A stretch of 64,000 nt of DNA from Rhabdophis nuchalis (taxonomy: Eukaryota; Chordata; Lepidosauria; Squamata; Natricidae): the NCBI GenBank assembly GCA_039707465.1, contig CM077647.1:116004610-116068609 (forward strand), written 5' to 3'. A model generated the notes under the pieces. The model was not told the origin of the DNA and ran no database searches. It saw nothing but the letters and a program-made list of their open reading frames with translations. A program made the position numbers and the translations under genes. Below are positions 12,201 to 21,200 of this stretch, piece after piece (position 1 is the stretch's first letter; the number at the start of each line of letters is the position of its first letter).

Positions 12201-15200
12201 GCAGACAAAATAGGGAAAGATGTCTTACAGTAGATAGTTGGCAACTCCAAATCCTGTACTATAATAAGAGGTCCATGTTTTTAATTTAGGCCTACACAGC
12301 TATAGTAATATAATATAAAAATATAAATTGATTTATTCATTTGAAATTTAACCTCACTTAATGTTTATCCCAAACCATCTGAGTTTAAGTCCTGTGATTA
12401 CTGCAAGTTAGAGTTAAAGTTAATTATTTTGTGCTTCTGTGAGTATTTGCACATCTGAGAAGTGCAAAATCATAGAACTAATGATATTATTAAGAATCTC
12501 TTGCTGCGGAAAAAGTTAAGGACATTACAGCAGAATCATTATGGAGAACCATAATTAAAGTTCTTTTATTAAACAATTAGAAATACTGCTAGAGTTCTAT
12601 CATTCAATTTATGTTACCTCACTATATTTCCCATTATTATTCCATATTATTGTGCATTTTCTCTTTCTTTGTACTATTTGTAGTATTATAAATACAGCTT
12701 GCATTCTGAGGCATATTGTCATCAAGCAACAATAGCTTATCACATCCTTATCCAACTCAATCATTTTATGATTCTACATGGGAATTAAAAACAGCCTTTT
12801 TCCTGCACATGCATAATATTCCTTACTGTTGCTAAATCAACGCCATCTTTAGTGACTAGTTTGCCATCTGCAACTATTCTGTAATAATCAGATTATAGTT
12901 TTCTTGCTATCAGGGAGGTATCACAATAAATTGAATAACTCTACAACAAATGTAGTTTGCAAGATCTACTTGAAAGGCACGTGCAAATGAGGAAGTCAAG
13001 AAAGTATATATAGATTCTTCATCATCATTCATCACCATTAATATCAAAACTGCCTAAAAGTCCATTTACAGACAATATGATGAAAGAAAGTATTCCTGCT
13101 TATCTTTCCTTTTAAATTATTTAGCATTTAAAAGCTAACTTGCTGAATGTGACATCAAAACATACCAGCACATATTAATCTACATTCTCTACACCAGCAC
13201 ATATCAATCTACACTCTTTAGTTTACTGAATAAACTAAATTTGTCCACAAAATTATTCTTCTCAAGGAAGAAGCTGAGGGCAATCTCTTTTTACTACATC
13301 CTAAAGTAAACATTCACATCAGCTGCCTCCAACCTTTCCAGCTTTGCAAACCACGGAGGTGGGGGAAAGGGATTGTTTGACCATTTGTAGTTGCACAAAT
13401 GGAGGTGCACCAGTGGTGCAATTCAGCCGGTTCTATCTGGTTCAGGCAAACCAGTAGTGATGGTGATGAAAGGCTCCGCCCATCCACCCGTACATCATGA
13501 TGTCCCATTTTTGATGCTCTGCGCATGCACAGGTCACATTTGTAGCTAAAGTAAGTTGATTTCATCCCTGAGCTGCACATCTGTACGCGCTCGCCCACCA
13601 TGGCCTGTTCTGAACATGCCACGGCCTGGCAGTGGGTTGTGGCTTGGGGGTTGGGGACCCTGATCCATAGTCAAGAGGGTTTTGATTTAAATTGATCTGG
13701 CATTTACTGTAGGGCCATTTGCTATAAAAATGCAAGGTTATGGCATGAACTCAAAAGGAAGGGAGGAGATATGTATTTGCAAAGCCTGCATAACAAAGAT
13801 AAAGGAAGAGGGAGTGTCAACAGGTCAGACCCCCTTCAATATAGAAAACAAGAGCTGTCTGTCAGGCATATCATACAAGTCATATTGCGAAGATAAGGAA
13901 TAGAAAACTTGCTAAAAGTCTTCTAGGATGCCCATTAGTTAATTTTTAGGAATAGGGTTGAAGTAGAGCTTGTTAGGTAACTTTTGAAGTGATTATTAGT
14001 TAAGACTTAGAAATAGGGATGGCGTGGAGCCAATGGAGAACCCTTTAGATCAGGGGTCCCCAACCCCCGGGCCGTGAACCGGTGCCGGTCTGTGGCTTGA
14101 TGGGAACGGGGCCGCAGTGAGCAGCGCATGCATGCTCCGCCTGTTCCCCCTCCCCCCGCTCCACCTCTACGCCGGCCGAGCCATGCACAACTCTTAGAAA
14201 GGGCCGGAGAGGAGGAGGAGGAGGGAGCAGCCCCCTCGGCAGAGCATGTGCCGGGGGCGGGAGAGCGCAGGCGCGGCTGCTTGCGCCGTTGGGGGCCGAG
14301 AGGGGTGAGTGAGCCAACTAACACCCCCCCCACGCGCGCATGCGCCACCTGTTCTCCCTCCCCCCAGCTTCCCCTCTACGCCGTCCGAGCCATGCCCACC
14401 AGTCCGTGGAATTTTCTTTAAAATGAAACCAGTCCTTGATGCCAAAAAGGTTGGGGACCCCTGCTTTAGATAACTTTCAAAAAACCTATTAGACCAGTGT
14501 TTCTTAATCTTGGCAACGTGAAGATGTCTGGACTTCAACTCCCAGAATTCCCCAGCCAGTGAATGCTGGCTGGGGAATTCTGGGAGTTGAAGTCAGGACA
14601 TCTTCACGTTGCCAAGGTTGAGAAACACTATATTAGACAATGTTTGCTTATCCCATTTTGAAAAACTGTATGAAAGTTTGTTAAATCCTTTGTTCTGGGT
14701 CCTGGCATTTTGCTGGCTGGGATCCCTTTTGCTATAAAGCTTCAATAAAAGAAAATCAATCTGGCACCTAGTGTCTGGTAGTCCATCGGCTTTGGTACCA
14801 GGCTAACACTTGAATTTGAGAACAACAAAAACAAATTGTGAAAATCTGCAATTTACATAGCATGCAGTAATCAGTCTGTAGTAGTATGAAGGCAGGCTGA
14901 CTTTACAAGAGCATTACTTCCCTTTTTCATTTGGAAGACATAATGCAAAAGCCAAAAAAAAAAAAAAGAATAAAAACTGAGCTTTTAAATGTAATGACTG
15001 CCGGTAGTAAAATATGCATATCTTTCTATGTTAAATACAATATGTCAAGTAGCTAATATTAAAACATGGGTTACAAACTAGTAAAAAGATAAAATAAACC
15101 CTTCTAAAGTTTAGTTTAATTCTTTTTTAATATTGTATTGTCTGTAGTTTTATATGCATTTTTAATTTCCCTGTGCCCCGCCTCGAGTCCTTTTGGGGAG

Positions 15201-18200
15201 AGAGAGCGGGTTATAAATTAAATTATTTATTTTTATTTATTTATTTATTTTATATATACTGTAGTAGTATCACTTTGTTATTGGCTGCATTGTAAAAATG
15301 ATTCAATCTTCAATTATATTCAACTAAAAGTAACCTGAAAATAGATAAGAACAGTAGAAAAACCACATGAGAAGCAAGATGCCATTTCAATACAAATTAA
15401 CTGATATCTCAAAGCAAATTCTGTGCATGATATTCTTTTTTTAATGTATATATTTATTATGTTATATCAATAGGAATAAAATACAAAAGAGAAAAACCAA
15501 ACTGAAAAAAACATATTTGGGTCAAATATCAATGATACATTATTTTATTAAAAATTACATTTTATTTTTAAAAAACTGTAATGCAAAGTAAATTTTAGTC
15601 CATTAGTCCATACATTCTCCCATTTATCTAGCATTCTACACACACAAAAATGCCCATTTTACCCTGCAGTCTTTTACATAAGCATCTTCCAGGTTCATCT
15701 TGAATAATATTTTATATACTTTAGCAATCAAAAGGTCATCTCCAGAACATAAGCTGATATCCAATTCAGTTTTAACTTCTGTGAAAACAAAACTTTTTAA
15801 ATCAGATCTTTCAACAATGCTATAATATGTAAACCAGTTCCAAACAAAACCTTCCCTTAATAATTGTACCCTTGTCTTTTTCATAAAGCCTTCTTTTTCA
15901 AATGTCATATGTCCTGAAATATCATCTCCTTACCTTCCAATAGGATCTCTGTTCTATGTAGTGCTTCATGAGGTGATAACCAAAGTGGCATTTTTTCAGC
16001 CAGTCTTATATTTCCATCATACATGCTCATTTGATTGCCTAACAATGATTCTTAAACCTAGGGTTAATTTTTATTTTATCCTACCACAAATGGGCATCCC
16101 ACCCAAATCTCAAATCATATTATTGTGTAGGTTTTGATAATGCTACAAATTGTTCAAGAAATTGCCTTTCCACTGGCACCACAAAGTGCTGTGATCTGAA
16201 CATGTTAAAAGTAACCTTCCTGACAGCACAAACCAAAAGGGTTCAAACTGAAGTCTGTTTCTAATTTAAGACCTGACCCAATTAAGTCAAGGTCAAGAAA
16301 ATACCAGTTATCAGACCTTGTAGAAAATGGAGAACAGGTGAAAGGATTGGCCATTGGAAAGTGATAGATAGTGACCTCAGATAACCCTGCCTTCTTGGTA
16401 TATTTGAGAACTAGGGACTCATCTTAACATTTATCCTGTATCTTCTTTCTATAATGTCCACAGACTTGAATTACACTTACTAAAATGGAACCTAATTAAA
16501 ACTGATGGGTTTTTTTTTACATTTTATGGCCCAAATCCTCAGCTTTATTTACAAAAACAACCAATATGTTTAAAAACTGTATAAATATAAGTTAAATACT
16601 TGAGAAATCTACTGTCAAAACAAAATAACAATATGTGCAGACTTTCCTTTTTGCTTTTTAAAATGCAGAATGTTTGTGAGAATTGAATAAATGGTATAGG
16701 CTAGAATTGTATTCATCCATGTATCCTAATGAGAAATTTGGAATAATTATTACTAACATGACATAGTTCATGCTGGACTAACATTCATCCTGCTAGTAGC
16801 TAGGATTACTAGCAGTTAGCATGGAATGTTGAGATGAAATAATTAAATTCGGATATTTTAACATACACATTCTATTTCTTAAACTCTTGCTGCAGGAAAA
16901 GTCAATAACATTGAGATTGGAAACTATATTATTATTGATAATTAAGGAATTAGAATTAACACAGTATGAGAAAGAATTGATTAGAATTATGATTATAATG
17001 GGTAGAATTATAATAGCAAGATACTGGAAAGTGGAGATGAATATTAAAATAGAAGAGTGGTATTGTGAAATGTGGAAATTAGCCTTAAATGATAAAATGA
17101 CATGTGAAATTAAATTTAGAGAGGGTGTTTATAAAAAGGGTGTTTTTTGGAAGACTTGGAAGCCATTTGTGGACTATGCACTTGGGACTTTGGATGCTTC
17201 GACACCTGTACCCAGAGAACGCGGATTTTGGAGGACTTAAAAGACATTTGAAGATACCTATTTTTGAAGAACCAAACCTTCCTTTCCATTGTATAGCACT
17301 GGGTGAAATATTGTATTGTATATATTATTTTTGTTATAGTGTTTATTAAAATAAAAAAATTTTTTTAAAAAAAAGGAAAAGTCAAATATATTGCTTAATC
17401 ATTTCAAAAGAGAAAAAATAAATTTAAAAAGTAAGATTATACTATTATTTTTCTCCTATTTCAATGGCAAACAGTAGTTAGATAAAAATAAAAGCTAACA
17501 TATAAAAGAATTTGGAAGGGTGGGGAAATGAATACAATGTCTTGGAAGAACTTAAATATTCCTCCAGATTCTGGTTCTTGATTGGCAGGAGAACTACAAT
17601 GATCTGGCCTTCAAAGAAATCCAGTCTGACACCAAAGAATTGTGCAATTCTTTACAGGTTATAGACCCAAAAGTGCCCTGAAGACCAGTAATAAGTTTCT
17701 CTGAGGTAAAAGTTTCTTCATGAGCCTGAGAAATGTTGAGACTAGTGGCCTGTAAAGAGAGCACAATGCTGTTTGCTATAGGAATGGGAGCAGGATTTCC
17801 TGTACCTCCTATTAATAAGTCAAATTATCTCTCATGGGGCTTAAAAATGGAGATGTTTCTGCAGAGGAAGGATTTGTGGAAATTATAAGCAATCCTCCAG
17901 CAGATCTCAATGAAGAACAGAAAAGGCAAAATGAAAAAGCAGCAGTCAGCATAATTTTGTGCTTGGAAGATAGACAGGTAATGCATATGCGTGGGCTTAC
18001 ATCTGACAACTATTTGGATTGTGCTATTTGCAAAGAGGCCAAATTGAAAGTATACCCTGTCAGCAAAACAAGTGAAAGAAAATCTGAAATAATTGCTCAG
18101 TTAGTGTATACCTCTATCACAATCAATGGGAAGGGCCAAATTTGCTTTGATAATTGTTGATGATTACTCAAGATATGGTTTTTGTTATTTATTAAGAAGC

Positions 18201-21200
18201 ATAACAGAAATGCTTAAACAATTTAAACAGTGGGTAATGTTTGTAGAGAGGAGGAATAATCAAAGTGTATGTCAACTGCAAATTGATAGAGGAACAGAGT
18301 TCACGTCTAACATGCTTCAGCAGTGGCTGAAAAAGAAAAGCATAAACTATAGAAAAGCAAATCCCTACATTCCAGCAGAGAATTGAGTTGCTGAATGCTG
18401 AAATGATATATTTCGGAATATGAAAGATGCATTACTCGCAGATGCAGGAATGAGTAAGCTATATTGGAATGAGGCAATTTTAACTGCCAATTATTTGATC
18501 GATAGACCATACAGTTCAGTATTTAATCAAATTCCACATTACATGTTGGGTAAAAGACAATCAGCTTTGGGACATTTAAGAATTTTTGGTAGCAGTGCAT
18601 GGGTGCACATTCCCATAGCAATTAGAAGGACAGGACAGCCAACAGCAAGGAAATTAGAATCTATAGGTTATCAATCAGGATCAAAGGCATATAGATTTAC
18701 AGGACACAAAAATGTTATTATTTCACATTCTACAAATTTTTCAGAACATGAGAATTGGGAAAAGGTACAGGACAATACCAAAATTTTAATGCCTGTTAGT
18801 TAAGAGATCTCCAGGATTCATACAGGCACATTGAACAAAAATTCGGGATTAGCTCAGGGTCTGAGTAGAGCTCAGAGAAATGTTTAGAAAGTGAGATCCC
18901 AGTAAAACAGGGACAGTGTATTCCGAGGTCTGAAAAAGTAAACAAATGTGTTCCTCCAGAAAGATTCACAGTTGATATGCTAAAAGTATATTTTTATGGG
19001 TCTCGATATTACCAAGAAATATTGAATTTGCCTATGACAGAGCAAAAGAAATGTAGAGTCTACTTAGGAGTAGAAATAAAGAACTAATTAGGGGTAGAAA
19101 TAAGCTACCGGGATGAAATGCTCTAAGTCGGTGTTTCTCAACCATGGCAACTTGAATTTGTCCGGACTTCAATTCCCAGAATTCCCCAGCCAGCATTCAC
19201 TGGCTGGGGAATTCTGGGAGTTGAAGTCTGGACATCTTCAAGTTGCCATGGTTGAGAAACACTGCTCTAAGTCAAAAGAAGAAATTCTGTTGAAGAATTT
19301 GGACATTGAAGTGAAAGGACCTATACCAGTGTTTGAAGATAGTATGGCATGTACACAGATGGCAACAGGTGAGAAAATTAAAAAGCAGAAGCAAGCATGT
19401 TGACATAAAATATTAAATAGTCAGGCAAACAGGATCACCATCAGATAAATTAACCCAGCAGGAACATCATGAGGTAAAGTACAGAGTACACCCAGCACAC
19501 AGAAGGAAAAAAGTGGAAAACAAGGAAACTCCCCCTTTACACTCACAGCAAACAATCATAACTTAGATTGCCTCATGTAGTATGTTTATTCGGATTTATA
19601 CCTATGTTTATTCGGATTTATAGTAGCCAGTTTTTTTTCAACCAGTTTACCATATTTCCTTGAAAATAAGACCTACTCCCAAAATAAGCCCTAGCCTGGT
19701 TTATAAATATGCGCCTAATATAAGCCTACCCACAAAATAAATCCTAGTGAAGATCATCAGCCCAGGGGAGGGGTGGGTGTGGCCAGCAGGGATGGGTGTG
19801 GCAGGGGCTGACAATGTCTGGCAGCAGCCGTAGCCTGCATAGCATAGGTGAGTTGATTACTTGTCCAAGCAGCAGGCAGAGGTGAGGGGGTAGGTAGGCA
19901 ATCCAAACACACCATGTGGGCTGTGGGAAAGCTGAGAGGTGGTGGTCCAGAGTGGGCAGGCGGCTGTGGGAGGCTCGCCTTTGTACAGTGGTACCAGCAG
20001 CAAACATACAGAGGCACGTGGGGAAGGCAGGCGATCTTGATGCTCTGTGTAGGCTGCAGGCAAGCCAAGAGACAACAAGATGAGCGTCCCATGGCTGACC
20101 ACTCCCTCTCCTTCCCAGTTGTAAAATATATTTATTTACATAAAACTACAAGTACATGTCAGCATCTCTGACTTCATTTGGACCCCAGCTGTGCAATTCT
20201 CTGATATACTTCATCGAAGAATCAGTACATGCAAAGAGGATAAAATGCCATAAAGAATTAATCTATTCATTTATTTACAAGCAGTAGATTCGATATTGAA
20301 CTCTTTCTCAGCCCAACTTATCTCACAGGATTGTTGCAGTGGGGAAAATAGGAGGATATGTCAGCTATGTCTAGTGTCTTGAAATATTTGTAAAAATAAT
20401 AAAAGCAGATTACAAATAAGATTAAAAAATAAGTTAATGGATCCATAAACAATATATATACTCACTTCCAAGACTATTGGATGTTTAAATAACATTTGAT
20501 TGAAGTTTGTATTTTTCTATAAGTATATTTGACAGCAATAGATTAATAATCTAGTCTAACAATGAAAGTGATATTGCCTCCAAATTCTCTCTAATGTTTG
20601 TACCTTACGAGATATTGAAAATTCTTATGTAAAGAAAATGCAGCAGAGTTCATCTGATATAATCTATAAAGTGTCAAGGGACTTTCTATATGCCATTTTA
20701 CAATGCCAAATAGAATATCCCAGCCCTCAAAGAAGAGGATGGCTTCACTTCAGTCTCAAAATGCTCCAAGCAGTAAAGCCATTACATTTTAGGGGTTGAT
20801 GTCCACATAATCTGTAAGATGCTCAGGATAAAGAAAGTAAATGTATGCAGAGGCACCTTTGAGCACATGCTATATGCTCCTCCCTATTTGCAGGAACCTG
20901 ATGGAAGACCTTTGAAGTAAAAAAAGGACTGATCTAGATTCCCCAGCATTGTTCTTATACATTCAAGCTATTTTGCATAATCAAGAGAATGCCTCACATT
21001 TTTATTCTTCTAAGTCATGATGTAACATCTCAAAACAAGGATACATTTTCTTTCAGTCAATTGTATCTAACAAAGAATAATAACGCACATATAATGCTCC
21101 TTCCTCCCTACACATATAATTTGCAGAAAAGATCTCATGATAATCTTTCTTTGGTTTGCCTTTGTTTCTCAGAATTCCATTATCAACTCACGTGTTTTCA

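Larger units (their letters stand above)
13700..14814 (+). mobile_element. putative solo LTR carrying two MITEs
   Basis: After removing the insertions at 14051-14463 and 14495-14630, the remainder of about 560 bp has LTR character. Near its right end are GCTATAAAGC, an AATAAA signal within CAATAAAAG, and a terminal GGCTTTGGTACCAGG followed by CTAACA. No internal gag/pol follows, so a solo LTR of an old endogenous retrovirus-like element is the simplest reading. The exact ends and target duplication are not resolved. Confidence 0.5.

Noticed and set aside
14007..14538. Overlapping long open frames on both strands in a GC-rich patch
   Set aside because: They lie within MITEs with 8-bp target duplications and arise from base composition; no protein family is recognisable.
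19744..20171. Open frames rich in Pro/Cys/Leu on both strands
   Set aside because: They fall in a repeat that recurs inverted at about 59.1-59.4 kb; no domain is seen.
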